Source: Phytophthora quininea
Lineage: Eukaryota; Oomycota; Peronosporomycetes; Peronosporales; Peronosporaceae
Length of the DNA stretch: 58,047 nucleotides
Assembly (NCBI GenBank): GCA_011947345.1
Contig: JAAVTG010000252.1
Coordinates: forward strand, 1-58,047
Direction of reading: 5' to 3'
This document shows, one piece after another, positions 41,501 through 52,405 of the stretch; position 1 is the first letter of the stretch; every line of letters begins with the position of its first letter. The notes under the pieces were generated by a model, which made no database searches, was not told the origin of the DNA, and was given only the letters and a program-made list of their open reading frames with translations. The translations under genes and the position numbers were made by a program.

Positions 41501-41804
41501 TAGACTTAAGTTCATTTGTACATGGCTGAGGTACTGACTGTGTTTTCGTCCCGTCAGCTGCAATGTCGTATCTTCTTGTATGCTGCTTAGGTGTAGCTGG
41601 GGACTCGAACAGCGTGCCGGGCTTGTACTTGTTTGTTTTCCGTTTCCTTGAGACATTCTTTCCTGGTCCTCGCTGGCCACGCTTTCGTTTGCCCGTAGGT
41701 GATTTGCCACGACTGATCGGAGTGCTTTCCATTCTGTAGCGCAAAGAGGCTTCTGTAGAGATTTGTATACACTGTGTTTGAGCGAGGAGAGATCCCGATA
41801 TCAA
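38519..41804 (-). mobile_element. Oomycete DNA transposon remnant with rearranged transposase
   Basis: Minus-strand coding blocks from 41804 down: a basic N-terminus (GKRKRGQRGPGKNVSRKRK), VPQPCTNELKSIGDVLRAFG, SLLEDIMHRVSLVFCGNSEA, VRRRTVQHYCKSEVEVVVGY, AIFFRIATALTSGDAKLRQA and YLKYGFDYRVK (40615); then, from about 39965, FLPLLFPYLSSFHG, HTQTQDGKSILDAHFAKSMQ, GLPNSTAELVDHDRDRLNEL and the C-terminal RYIGPFRSDIEELFERGRK. The missing middle lies inverted between them. Resembles a repetitive oomycete transposase family whose class I cannot name with certainty. Terminal repeats not identified; the Harbinger element abuts its 3' end. Confidence 0.55.
39970..40600 (+). pseudogene. Inverted middle segment of the same transposase
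   Basis: Plus-strand coding: CNDCRSVFHFFDHVISVLET, ALSIITDCRAKAKLFLGHRL, EAVVIIDFKMKLDPIYFREN, LPFIKRITIQSDNAACYQA. In intact relatives the IDFKMK and QSDNAACYQ blocks lie between the YGFDY and HTQTQDGK blocks that here flank it on the opposite strand. So about 0.6 kb was inverted in place. Confidence 0.6.
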
Positions 41805-42478
41805 ACGAGGTCATCCGTGAGCAGTTCGATGGAAGCTGGCATCAAGACCGAGCTTGTACCTTGGGGGCTCTTCGTGCTGAGCGATGATCACCAGGACAGG
41901 GATCAAAAGGCTGTGCTGGTGTTTTACCGTTCTAAGTACTACATCGGTCGTCTACCCGTGAAGTCCGACATTATTGTGGACAAAAGTGCATCAGTGGGCT
42001 GGTATGAGTGCTTATCTCCTGTGCTTAACGTGCTAAATACCTGATCGACTACTCGTGTTTCCAACGACAGCATTGTGTAGCAACCTAGAATGGCAAGGAT
42101 GCCAACGGCAACCCAAATGTGGACATCGAGGACAAGAGGTATTGTATTATCCGTTCTGACCAGAGGCATAAATTTCTAACCCAACGAGTGTGACCTAGTC
42201 GATACGGAACCTATGTGCAGCGAAAGAGGCCAGGACGCATGCAAAAGGCGGCTCTCAAGTCTGGAGATGCTGTTCACTTTACTAACCCTAATGGCAAAGA
42301 TACATTTACTGTAGAGGCTGATGCAGTGTTTCGACTCTAATTCACTATGGATACGTCCGTGTGGTGTTTGAATAGACTGTCTTAGCTACACATTTGAGAT
42401 CATGTGCGTCCTTATGGATGGTCTGATATTGGTGTACTAAACGTTTAACCTGCTCGTTTTTGATGCAGTCCCACTCAG
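41805..42478. other. Unassigned repeat-region DNA
   Basis: Short open frames (41763-42044; a frame ending AALKSGDAVHFTNPNGKDTF at about 42300) look coding-like but are unrecognised and broken by stops. Possibly more of a mobile element. Confidence 0.3.
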
Positions 42479-42997
42479 GTGATGAGTATCAGAACTCGAC
42501 ACAAGAAATCCCAGCAATCAAGTTCGCGATCACCCAAGGATACATCTGGCAGGAGACGTCGCCACCTTGATGTGCCGGGAGAACCTGTTGGTAGTGCTCT
42601 CGTACATGAGCGTCGAAAGCGAAACGATAACATTGATTCTGGATTAAAGATGCGACGTACGAATACCTGTGCCGCTCCGAAAGATATTACGACAACGCAT
42701 GTGTCGCCTCAAGACTCAAGAGTTGTGACCGTGAAAGTCTGCCGCGAAAAGATGGCGAAGGAACGGCTTCCACTGATAACGGCGCACAATGAAGTGGTAG
42801 CAGCCTTAAAACAGAACCACACGGAAGAATTGAAAGCTTTGAGCAAGGACCACAGTGGAGAAATGGCACGAGTGATCGCATTGGCACAAAATTTATTTGT
42901 AAATTTTGAAGATGCCATGCAACGCAATCGGCAGGTTGAAAAAGATGTACTAGAGTTGGCAGTGAGCCGGGAAGGCTCGGTCAATCACGGGAATTAG
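42479..42997 (+). CDS. Hypothetical basic/coiled-coil protein, 172 aa
   Basis: Intact ORF starting MMSIRTRHKKSQQSSSRSP. The N-terminal half is highly basic (SGRRRRHLDVPG; VHERRKRND); the C-terminal half is helical with heptad-like leucines (VVAALKQNHTEELKALSK .. MARVIALAQNLFVNFEDAM). No known domain. The setting is repeat-rich, so it may be an accessory gene of a mobile element rather than a host gene. Confidence 0.35.
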   Translation: MMSIRTRHKKSQQSSSRSPKDTSGRRRRHLDVPGEPVGSALVHERRKRNDNIDSGLKMRRTNTCAAPKDITTTHVSPQDSRVVTVKVCREKMAKERLPLITAHNEVVAALKQNHTEELKALSKDHSGEMARVIALAQNLFVNFEDAMQRNRQVEKDVLELAVSREGSVNHGN

Positions 42998-43669
42998 GAC
43001 TTACTAGTCCCAAGTGTGGCTCCGGGTTATGAATGCGGGAGCGGCGATGCAGCCTTTCCGAATTTCACCCTCCCTACTACTGAAACTTCGAACTCCATTC
43101 ATGAAGGTAAGAAATCCAAAGGCAATATGAAGTAAGTATTTACATAGTGTAAAACTGTTGAAATACGTTGTTGCTTGCTTGCTTATGTATGGTTGAGCTG
43201 TCATACTAGGGTACTGTAGAGAGATTGTCAATGGATGTCCAATGAAGCTCAAGAGGGTCGTAAGGTTTGGTGATATCTCTATATAATTGTGCATACTTCC
43301 ATTAGCAGTGTAGCATCTCATCATTTTCCAAATCTTCTTCATTGTTTGATGCGGTTTAGAGGCTCAATATCGCGCACTACCGTTACGACGCGGTGCGATG
43401 TACCTCACAGTGACTGAACCTGCAGCACCGTGCCCACTTTTAGCAAATTACTGTCCACAGTACACTTTCCCTGCATGCACTTGGGGCCAGCTTCCACGAA
43501 ATAGATCCTGGACGATCCGAGCATACACCTCACCTTTGAGATGTCAGGATGAGTTACAGCAATGTCCACACAGCTCCAACATCGGAAAGAATGAATTCCA
43601 GTCGATAAAAGGAACCAACTCTAGCAGAGGAATGTCCTCACATACATGGAGGCCTACTCAAACGAAGGT

Positions 43670-44235
43670 CTGGTCGTGTAACCAATCAGGTAGCATTTAC
43701 TCTTCGCATCCTTGAAGACAACAAGCTTAATGTCAACTAAGGAAGCATAGTAATCTTCTCGCATCTCTTCGTATTTCTCCACGAATTCATCGCGTTTTTG
43801 TCCTGACGAAGCAAGTTACCCACCACAACGACACCACGAGACGCCTCCAGGACATGCATCACAGGGTGCTCTGGCGTCGAATAGTGCAGAGCAATCTTAG
43901 CAGCAGCGTGCATCTTTGGCCAATGGAACCAGCCATGAAGCGCGGCTTGAGTGAACCCAGCTGCCTACCTCGTCCGCAGCCTGTCGGGCGATCTTGGGCG
44001 GCTCGCAGATCAGCTCGTAGACCACATGATCCATCTTGTAATCTAGGCAGGTGATGGTTGTGACCGGGCACGAGCAGTTCCGATGAGCTGCGCAAGACCA
44101 GTTTCCATATACTGCTTGTGAATGCCTTTAATGGTCTTGGGCTGCGTGATGGACGGGAGGTCGTTGTTCCCCGTGTTCAGCACCTCCGAGTCCTGAGTCT
44201 TTCTCCGTGGACTGGCGTAGGGTTACATGCGTAAC
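43670..44235 (-). pseudogene. Methionine synthase (MetH-type) pseudogene with internal deletion
   Basis: Minus-strand pieces of cobalamin-dependent methionine synthase: LNTGNNDLPSITQPKTIKGI (44150-44190) and IHKQYMETG, then TTITCLDYKMDHVVYELICE followed by PPKIARQAADEVG, and LKPRFMAGSIG, all from the N-terminal homocysteine-binding domain. Directly afterwards the reading is VMHVLEASRGVVVVGNLL and YEEMREDYYASLVDIKLV, which in intact MetH lie far downstream in the B12-binding region. So roughly the folate domain and part of the cap domain are missing. Frames are broken. A dispersed, deleted gene copy. Confidence 0.6.
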
Positions 44236-44481
44236 TGTAGTCGTTTTATGTAGGGGGGTAGGTCAGCCGAGCCACGACCAAATGCTTCTCGTTTAGCTGC
44301 AGTCGGTGGTGATAGCTCCGTGTAATCACCCTTTTCCACTCTTGTAAAGCTCTAATCGCTCTGGCATTTCGTAGACGACATGCTTATACACACAGTTGAC
44401 ATGAGGTCAAATTTCAGCCTCTGGAGCTGTCTGGTGATTTTTTTACTTCCATGGAATCGGTCCGATTGAGCCAGAGATTGG

Positions 44482-45090
44482 GTGTTAATAGAGCTTGCAC
44501 AGTTGACTAACCTTCACGCTCTAGCGCTACAGCTTGCTACCCCCACGACAGCGGACACATCGCCTAAACGCACCAGGCAGCCTTGGGAGCCCAGCAACAT
44601 GCCAGCAAAGGGTACACACCCAGATACGAAAGCGTCGTCCAAGACTAAGGCTGAGAATCCAAAATCTACCCTGGCCAAGCCTCGCGGCAAGGCCTCTGCC
44701 TCCAGGAGGCCACAGCGGCGGTATCCAAGGCACTCAGCATGCATAGCGATCCTGCAGTCGTCCCACACCGCAGCAGGTCGCTGTCGTCGTCTCGACTGGG
44801 ACCGGTCAACCCAACGGGATCACAGTTTCGAAGGACGGAGTGACTTGGAGCACGAGAGCACTCTTGTCGACTACGATGAGTGCAACAACGAAGACTCTGA
44901 GGACAGCACCTCCACAGGCGCACCAGCTCCGGAGAAGTGCCGCGGAGATCGAGCCACGCCGCCAAAGTCTCCCCGTCAGTCCTGACCGCGAGGTCCTGGA
45001 CTCGACAACCATCGACGATGCCTACACTACCTCACCGCTTGTCAACACCATGACAATCACCAAGTATCACGTCAGCCTTGGACTGTGACA
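44482..45090 (+). other. Unassigned Ser/Arg/Pro-rich coding-like stretch
   Basis: An open frame (44482-44985) begins MLIELAQLTNLHALALQL and becomes basic and polar (KPRGKASASRRPQRRYPRH), then acidic (DECNNEDSEDSTST). A second overlapping frame continues to 45087. Composition is gag-like, but no nucleocapsid zinc knuckle or other retroelement hallmark is visible. Confidence 0.25.
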
Positions 45091-46528
45091 TTGAGACGGC
45101 GCAGAGCGCCGACTCCAAAAGCGCCCCGCTTCACAGTCGCCTCGCCGCAACAACGACTGGGACCTAGTCCGATAGTTGTTCGGCTCTGACGCGGACGACG
45201 GCGAGGAGGGCACGTCCATGAACCACTAGAGATCTCCAACGATCTCGACGAACAGCAGGAGCGCTATCAAGCGGGTCAGACGCGCACGCGTGCTGCTTCA
45301 GCTACTGCACCAGCGACTGTTGGGTCTTCTAATCAACACGGCGAGGATCTTAGCGCCTGAATCAGGGCAAGCAGCGCTCTGTCTCAAGCATACACTGTAT
45401 GCGCTTGAAATGAGGAGGCGTATAAGTACTTAGAGTTTGTATGCAAGAAATAGAAATACGAAAGACTCGTGAACTTTAAGTGAAAATAGAAAACTGAATT
45501 GTCTGGCAGTCCAGCTGCCTTAGCAAACCCTACTAAAGAATATCTATAGCGTAGTGAAAGCCGACGGGTGGCCTTACGCGTCCGCGTAGCGTGCAGGCAC
45601 GTGGTTGGACAAAAGCTGCGTCTTTTGTTCAATAATCGTGCGCTAAGTGCCAAGTTCTGCTCCCTTTGGGGGCCTGAAATGATGGTAAGACTTGCGTGTG
45701 TACCGCACACAAGGGGTTTGCGTCCGTTCGCCGTATAGACATATCCGACTATACGTATAGTGATGTGTGCCACACTAATTTGTGTGACTCCGTTACTGCG
45801 CCCATCGTGGGTACTTCCCACCTGATGAGAGCTCAAAATCTGCCCGCTACCTTGAGCAGCTCCGCCCACCATGTCCTTTCGTGGGTGGCCAAACTTCCAA
45901 AGGGGCATACGAACGCTTCCTTGTCGAAAGAAAACCTCTGTTCCACAGCAACATCGAGGCCACTAGGTGCGTGCTCTTAGCACCGCAAAGGATCTCACTC
46001 ACGGGGTTCACAACACTTCGTAAGAAGGCAGAGACCAAAGGCGGTCTCGTACCCGTGTGGGGTTACGCGTGGGTGCTCCCCGAGCACACCACCTCTTGGC
46101 ACACCGTCGAAGAAATTTTCTGGCGATGGATCCACTTGCAGAGGGTTGTCACCCTGGGAGATCCAAGAGTTCCGTGGCGAGGACCAGCTGGATCGAATCC
46201 TTCAGCAGCGGGACCTCCGTGTCCGGTTGCCTACCTCGTGAGCAAACGTCAGCTCGTCCCGAAGATGGGGGGCTTAAGCATGAAGCTCACTTTAACGCTC
46301 ATGACGAGTGCGGGTACAGTGTGTATTCGCCCACAACCGTACCTCGTTCAGCGACTAAGAAGCCGTAGAAGCCTTCGGACCGTCTACCCGGAGCCGCTTA
46401 ATCGGTCCCATGTAACGGGGTTACACGAAAATATTAACCGTGTGTAGATTTTTGACTCTGTAGCCATTTGGCTCTCCACCACTCATTTGCATATCTCTTA
46501 GGTTAACTATGCTACATAGTTTAGTCTA
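45091..46528. other. Unassigned repeat-region DNA, 1.4 kb
   Basis: Frames at 45384-45908 (-) and 45881-46447 (+) are open but unrecognised. TGTAACGGGGTTACA (46411-46425) is a near-palindrome with 6-bp arms. The region could be retroelement long-terminal-repeat DNA, but no second copy lies in the window to define one. Confidence 0.3.
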
Positions 46529-48281
46529 CCGACTTCCCCATGTCAAGAAGGACAAGCTTCGATTGTTGAAGGTTCGCGTTGTTTTTGTGCGATCCCTCAC
46601 TTAAAGATTCACTGAGCTACAGATGCCAGGGAGCGAGGACGAAGTAGCGCACGAGAAGCCAACGAAGCGATGCCCTGTGGGCCGGCTAAGGCTGACGGAA
46701 GCTGGAGGCCGCCAGAAATACAAACGGGAGAAGACGTCATTCGCCAATCGACAGAGGCTAGATGCTGCAAACCATTTTCTTGCGTGTAGTGATGCCAAAT
46801 CTATGATCAAACACTTCTGGCCGCATCTTGCTCCACGCGCTTTCGAAAACCAGCAGAGGCAAGGAGCGGAGGAAAGAGCGAAAACTTGGCACTGGAGTGA
46901 TCATCTCAACCAAGAGAGAGCTCGACATTGTGACGTGGGTCAACGACTTGAGACGAGAGGGAATTTCGGTGTCGAGTCTGATGCTGCGTTTCAAAGCAAA
47001 GGAGGTTGCCTTATTTTATGGTGTCGAGGACTTTCGCGGTTCTTGGAACTGGCAAAAGAGCTTTAAAAAACGTCATAACCTTTCATTGCGATCGAGGACA
47101 CGGCAAGGGCAGCAGCTGTCAGAAAAACTTGCTGATTTCATAGATAAATTTGCCGCTGATGTGGCTAACGTCATGAATAGGCTTCATGTTTCTACGGTCT
47201 ACAACGCCGACCAAACTGGTATGCATAATTTATTCTATGCTGTTATTAGCGGTAACTCAATTTTGTACCTGCTTTTTTAGTATTTGCCAAAGAAAACAGT
47301 GAACGCTCGTGGGCCCAAGACCGTTTGGGTTAGATCTTCTGGGAAGGACAAGGAGCGAGTGATAGTGATGCTGCTTGGTAATAATCACGGCCGCAAGTAC
47401 ACCCCTTTTGTTATTTTTAAGGCGCAACGATCAAGGAATAAAGGCATGGCGTTAGAAAATACACAACAGAGACGCGGAGTTGGCGTCCACGTGTGGAAGG
47501 ATATTGAGAAGCTCCACCAGTCCTTAGACTTATAGGTTTCAAGAACCAAAAAGGTATGAATTTTCCTGTGATGATAGTTGAATAAAAAGCTAACGATTTA
47601 GCTGTACAGGATGGCGGAACCACGGGCTGTCTATTGAGTTCCTTCGGTTTTTATTTCGGCTATCGGGAGGACATGACGACGCCTTTTCTGCTATCTGGGA
47701 TACGTTTTCGGGACACTGAACTCCCGACGTGGTGGCATGTGCAAAAACAACTTAATGTAGAGCTCATGAAGGTGACCCTGGCACTATATCAGTATCACAG
47801 CCTGCTGATGTTGCCTGGAACGCGCCTCTGAAGGCCAGGATGATGGCACTTTGGATGTCACTTACGAAAGCACGCAGATGAAGGCAAGGAGAACCCGTTC
47901 CGGATGCGTCCACTAGACCGCAAGATTGTAGCGAGATGGATTGCAAACGCTTGGACAAAGTTATCGGCATCAACGATTGCCCACGGCTTCAAGAGTGCTG
48001 GAATTAGCTGGTGCGTCGCAGACTCTAACTCTAGCGACCACGCTAATTCCGCGGCCGATCCGGAAGTTGGAGTTTTTGCCAACACGCTAATTACTGAGCC
48101 GCAAAGCATGCATCCTATTGATTGGGGAAATCAATTCCGACGACGACTTCGAAAATGCTGCCATGTCAAATCTCCTAGCATTAAACAATGAAACAGTACC
48201 GCGCACATCTGCAAAGTTCAACGATTTTGGCCTTGTTTATAGCCCCAAAGATGGTTGTCCTTCTTGACATGGGGAAGTCGG
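46529..48281. mobile_element. Pogo-like (Tc1/mariner superfamily) transposon, 1,753 bp
   Basis: 27-bp terminal inverted repeats CCGACTTCCCCATGTCAAGA.. (46529-46555; inverse 48255-48281) match at every base and are flanked by TA (46527-46528; 48282-48283). Encodes a decayed CENP-B/pogo-type transposase in between. Confidence 0.85.
46623..48130 (+). pseudogene. Pogo/CENP-B-type DDE transposase, decayed
   Basis: Starts MPGSEDEVAHEKPTKRCP. DNA-binding part in two frames: LDIVTWVNDLRREGISVSSL .. VEDFRGSWNWQKSFKKRHNL. Catalytic-domain start VYNADQTGM (first Asp), then YLPKKTVNARGPKTVWVRSS with KDKERVIVMLLG. Later PDVVACAK, SQPADVAWNAPLKARMMALW and WIANAWTKLSASTIAHGFKS with the GI end typical of pogo elements. 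The second aspartate region (near 47690) is garbled. Several frame changes and stops; a short intron near 47220-47280 is possible. Confidence 0.75.
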
Positions 48282-48283
48282 TA

Positions 48284-49760
48284 TTTATTTACACCAAGGT
48301 CGGATAAACAATTCAATTCAATTCAGCTCCATTTCTGCAGTTAATTAGTGTTGTCCTTGTTTTAAGGGACACTGACTCTGTGAGTCCTAGTTACGAGACT
48401 GTACTTGGTTCTGGCATGGAACCGAAGGCTCAGAGCCTAATGACACAGACTCGGGGAGTCCAGCATCTTCCTCTGTGCATGTGCACTACTACGCAGCTCC
48501 GCTGCACAAGACCCCGATGCATAAGCTCGGTTTGGGACCCTCGAGGAAACCCAGGACCCAGATGAAGCATCAGCTGAAGCGGACACGCAAGCCGTACATG
48601 ATGAGATCCGAGTGCTGTCCACGACGACAATCGCCGAGCCACCCGCCCCCAAGAAATAGAAATTGGAAAAGCCTCGACGACAAAAGTCCGTTGGGACGAC
48701 CGCAGAGAGAGCTTTCAAGAAAGGGAAGGGCTATAGCGTTGTTGTTTGTCGGATTGAGGTAATTTATTCGGATACTATTCTTCGCGTCGAGATCTAGCAA
48801 AACTGCTCACGCGATGAAGCGGATCGAGCTCGAAACGTAGCACCTCGTCAACTCGCACATACTGCGATGTCTGGAGAACGATCTTCCCTTTCTGACTACG
48901 ACAACTCGTTCTTTGATCATCGCTGCTCTGGTGTCTGCCCGACCGGTGAAACGCGTCGCATCGGTGTAAAATACCCCGCGTTATGGGGAGTCTATTCAAT
49001 TTTACGAATCGCACCGGGGCCATGCTGGTCTTGCACCGGTTAAATATCAGACTGGATATGGCAACCTCAAGAACGAACTTCGCTCGCAGATGGTTGTAAA
49101 TGCCGCCGTGATGATACGCGAGCTGTTCTACAGAAGTTTGAGGCTCTACGTCCGCGTCACCTTCGGTGGCCACGGCAGCAAGCTCACGTAGCGGCAGAGG
49201 AAGAGAAGAAAATGCTCTCGTAAAAACGATTATGCGTGCCTGCTGCAACACCGAGAAGACGGAAGTCCTCGAAGCGCTCCAGATGCGCGATGCCCTCACG
49301 CCGGGGGTACCGCATGGAGTGAGCAATAAAAGAAAACGGAATGGGATTTTATATACGACTGATTTGGGAGTTCCAAGGGGCCGTTGAGAGACGAATGACA
49401 TGGTACCCGAACGAAAAAGGCATACGAGCGTTTTCATTGTTTCCGGTGTCGACGGTCCAATCGGAGGAAAGGTGATAAACAAACCCTGTTAAAGCCAAAG
49501 CAAAACTCTGCTGGGCCAACAGCAAATCCCCTAATCTTCCCGTGGGTATGAGAAGGGCATTCATTCAACATTTTGCCGCCGCTCCAGTCTTCGTGGCTCG
49601 CCCGTCTGTGGCGCACACGCTCTATTCTCGGCTAGCTCGCTCCGTGCTGCTCGCTGTCTCCGTACTGTCCGCGACCCGCTCCGTCCGGGCGCTGATCTGT
49701 AGCTAGCTCCTCCACGGCTCGCTTGATCTGTCCGGGACTGTTCGTAGTTCATTTGTCACA
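48284..49760. other. Unassigned repeat-region DNA, 1.5 kb
   Basis: An acidic/basic coding-like stretch (about 48500-48720; QDPDEASAEADTQAVHDEIR in one frame) and a 235-codon minus-strand frame (48775-49482), both unrecognised. Nothing firm. Confidence 0.3.
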
Positions 49761-50400
49761 ATGAACACCGAACTTAGTTCGATATTTTTAAACGATGGGT
49801 TCGTGCAGGGCAATATCCGCGTCGATCATTCGGTGCTAGACACGAACTTGGATGTTATAAAGACCCTACAGTTCAAGCCTGTATCCCACGAAGTCTATGA
49901 TGAAGCTAGAGATTCAAACCGGGAACAGGCTTTCATCACCACATTCCAACCCGGTGCTTTGTTGGACATTCATGAGAACGTTGATGCACTTATTATGTAG
50001 TTGCATGCAAAATCGAGAACGCATCTATCTTATTGTACAGCATTGAGATCGCTAGCTGGTGAAAACAAACAAGGCATCCACAAAGATTTCTTAACTTTTG
50101 AGACTTCGGAAGCCATCATCAAAAAGAAATAGGTCCAAGCTTCCGTCATCGTTGTTTTAATGGACGACACTAGCATTTAGGTCTACCCAGGATGTGTTGG
50201 CGCCAGCGTTGATCGTGGCAAAGTAAAGCGCGTTACGCTGAACAAAGGAGAGCTCGTGCTGTTTTGAGAAGATCTTATTCTCGCCGGCGCTGCTTACGAA
50301 AACGAGAACTATCGATTGCACTATTTCGTGTGCGTGAAAGACATTGCCCAGCAAAAGGACGTCACTGAAGTGGCGGTGTTCAATTCGTATTTGTGCCCAC
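49761..50400 (+). pseudogene. 2-oxoglutarate/Fe(II)-oxygenase-like remnant
   Basis: Begins MNTELSSIFLNDGFVQGN; in the same general direction follow FLTFETSEAIIKKK, ASVIVVLMDDTSI, VYPGCVGASVDRGKVKRVTL, LNKGELVLF, EDLILAGAAYENENYRLHYF and FNSYLCPHC. The pattern (small residue-rich beta-strands, DLxxAGAxY..NYRLHxY) resembles the C-terminal half of a double-stranded beta-helix oxygenase common in oomycete genomes; RLH would hold the 2OG-binding Arg and a metal His. The first histidine expected near DLVHAG appears to be Leu (LILAG). Three stops interrupt it. Assignment is tentative. Confidence 0.35.
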
Positions 50401-50739
50401 ATTGCATAATCAACGGAAGCACCAGAAGAAGCGCAAGCGTTCGACGTGAACCCTGTCGGAAATTCATGTCAGACCATAGATTTGCAAAACAAAAATGTCC
50501 GCGATTGAAGGTGTCCAGTACAGAAATGTCCGTGATTCAAGGTATCCAAACTAATATCTCTTGCTTTATATCTTGTCTTAACTAAGAAGATACTGCATAT
50601 CCAGCGCTCGTGTGGCATTGGGAGGTCGTCCTCCTCGGTTTGGGTCCCACGTGAGCGGATACGCGCCGATCTCTTCTACGGGTTAAAGGGATGAATCATG
50701 AGATTGACGCTGCTCAGAGCCATGGCGTGCGCGTGGCTT

Positions 50740-52405
50740 GTTGAATTGTGCAGAATGTCAAAGACACTTGCAGTGAAATCGCATGAATCTTCTTGGGTCT
50801 TCGACCTTGTCCAAAGCCGCCCGTCTGTCGGATCGATTTCACTGTAATGGGACCTGTTGTCAATGATGTTTGTGCTGTGATCAACAGGGACCTGATGATC
50901 CCACATCGCAGGACCAAACTGAGCGTTCCAGCCCATTGGAGAAGGGTCGCTTACAACAGACCGAAACACCGAAGTTTGCAGTTGATTCTACAGCACGTCG
51001 AATCGCAGTTGGGGTACCTGATGGCCTTCGGTTTGGATGAAAGGTTCATCCATGCAAACACCAGCGGGTGCTAGAGGAATGCCTCGACTGTTGCACTGCG
51101 TTTTCGTCTTCTTGCGAGCCCGACGGTTCCTAGTCTTTGCAGTAGCTGAGGACCACGGTAGATATCCTCACCGTTTACGAATCTGTCTGCAATCAGGTGC
51201 AAGCATGTGCCAAACTTTAGAAAGTACCTGCATCTACAGCGCTCATCGTCCAAGTGCACACTCCAACCACCGCGTGGCTCCATCACTCGATAGGCTCTAT
51301 ACAGAGGCCTATCGATCTTGTTTTCAATTGAGCAAATTCCCCATTTGTCCAGTCGTTTTTGAAGTGACCAAGCGCTAGAGTGCCTGGTGTGTTCTTTGCT
51401 TGAGGCTGCTCTCATTGCCAGAAGCGTGTTGAACGAGCATGTGCTGTGGATCGACCGTTGCAAAGACTACCATCTTTCCATTACGAATCATCAGTCGTGG
51501 AGCAGTAATAATCTTAGGCGAAGGGTCACAGCCACGGATAGCGGTCGATTCTTATCTGCTGCACATCTTCACCCACAACTGCCAGCTTCCGGAGAAGACG
51601 ACCGGTGTCAAACATCTTTCTCATGACGTGTCGTTTGACATTTGCATTATATGTTTCGCACGGATTGTTGGTTACTGCAAAGCCGGTCGGAGAATGAAAT
51701 TGCTGCCACCTCCAGTACCGGCTGTCTAGCCACTGCTCTCGAAAGTACTGAGCAAATGCACCGAGGCCTAGATTGTACGTCCGGTTTGCCAAAACTCCAT
51801 CACGAACGACACTAAACTTCACCAGAGGAGCTGTGTAATGCATGTCAATGATACCCTTATAGATAGCAGCGCCATCACGGCCGTCAAGCTGTTTTGTGGG
51901 TTTTCGGACGTTATACAACACGTGATAGAAACACATGAGATTTTGTTGCTCCGCCAAACCTATCAACATGCTGTAGTCTATTGTACTGCGCATCCTCGGC
52001 GTCTCCAACAACTGCGTCAATCTTCAGTCTCAATCTGAAACGTTTTCGATACATATAAACCAAAGCTGAGAGCGCTTAGGTGTATTCATTCTCGGCGCGT
52101 CGACCGAGAACAAACTTACACAAGAGGTGATACTGAAGGGATCGATCGCTCAAATCACAAGTCAAAACAGAGTAGCCCAGTTCGCTCAGCTTAAATGTTG
52201 CGTCGATGTGAAACATAGCAAATATGCCTTCTGGTTCGAACCGCTTTGCCTTGTCAAGAAGTCTTACTGTCGTGATACCAACGACGAACGAGTCATTTTT
52301 ATCATCACCAGTGCCGATATGTGGGAAGCCTTCATGGCCATAGGTTGGACCGAGAAAAAAACGCCTTGTCGTAGTCAATGCCGGAATGGTACGGGGACTC
52401 CGCAC
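50740..52405 (-). pseudogene. MULE (Mutator-like) transposase with SWIM finger, decayed
   Basis: Read from 52405: FEPEGIFAMFHIDATFKLSE (first catalytic Asp) and GYSVLTCDLSDRSLQYHLLC; IDYSMLIGLAEQQNLMCFYH then VLYNVRK (catalytic-region His); YFREQWLDSRYWRWQQFH with TNNPCETYNANVKRHV (third acidic residue); SWIM zinc finger CRCRYFLKFGTCLHLI; C-terminal RPKKIHA-type basic end near 50760. Three to four frame changes. The N-terminal zinc finger and terminal inverted repeats were not found. Confidence 0.8.

Noticed and set aside
46411..46425. TGTAACGGGGTTACA as an LTR boundary or operator
   Set aside because: A short near-palindrome alone is weak; no paired copy in the window.
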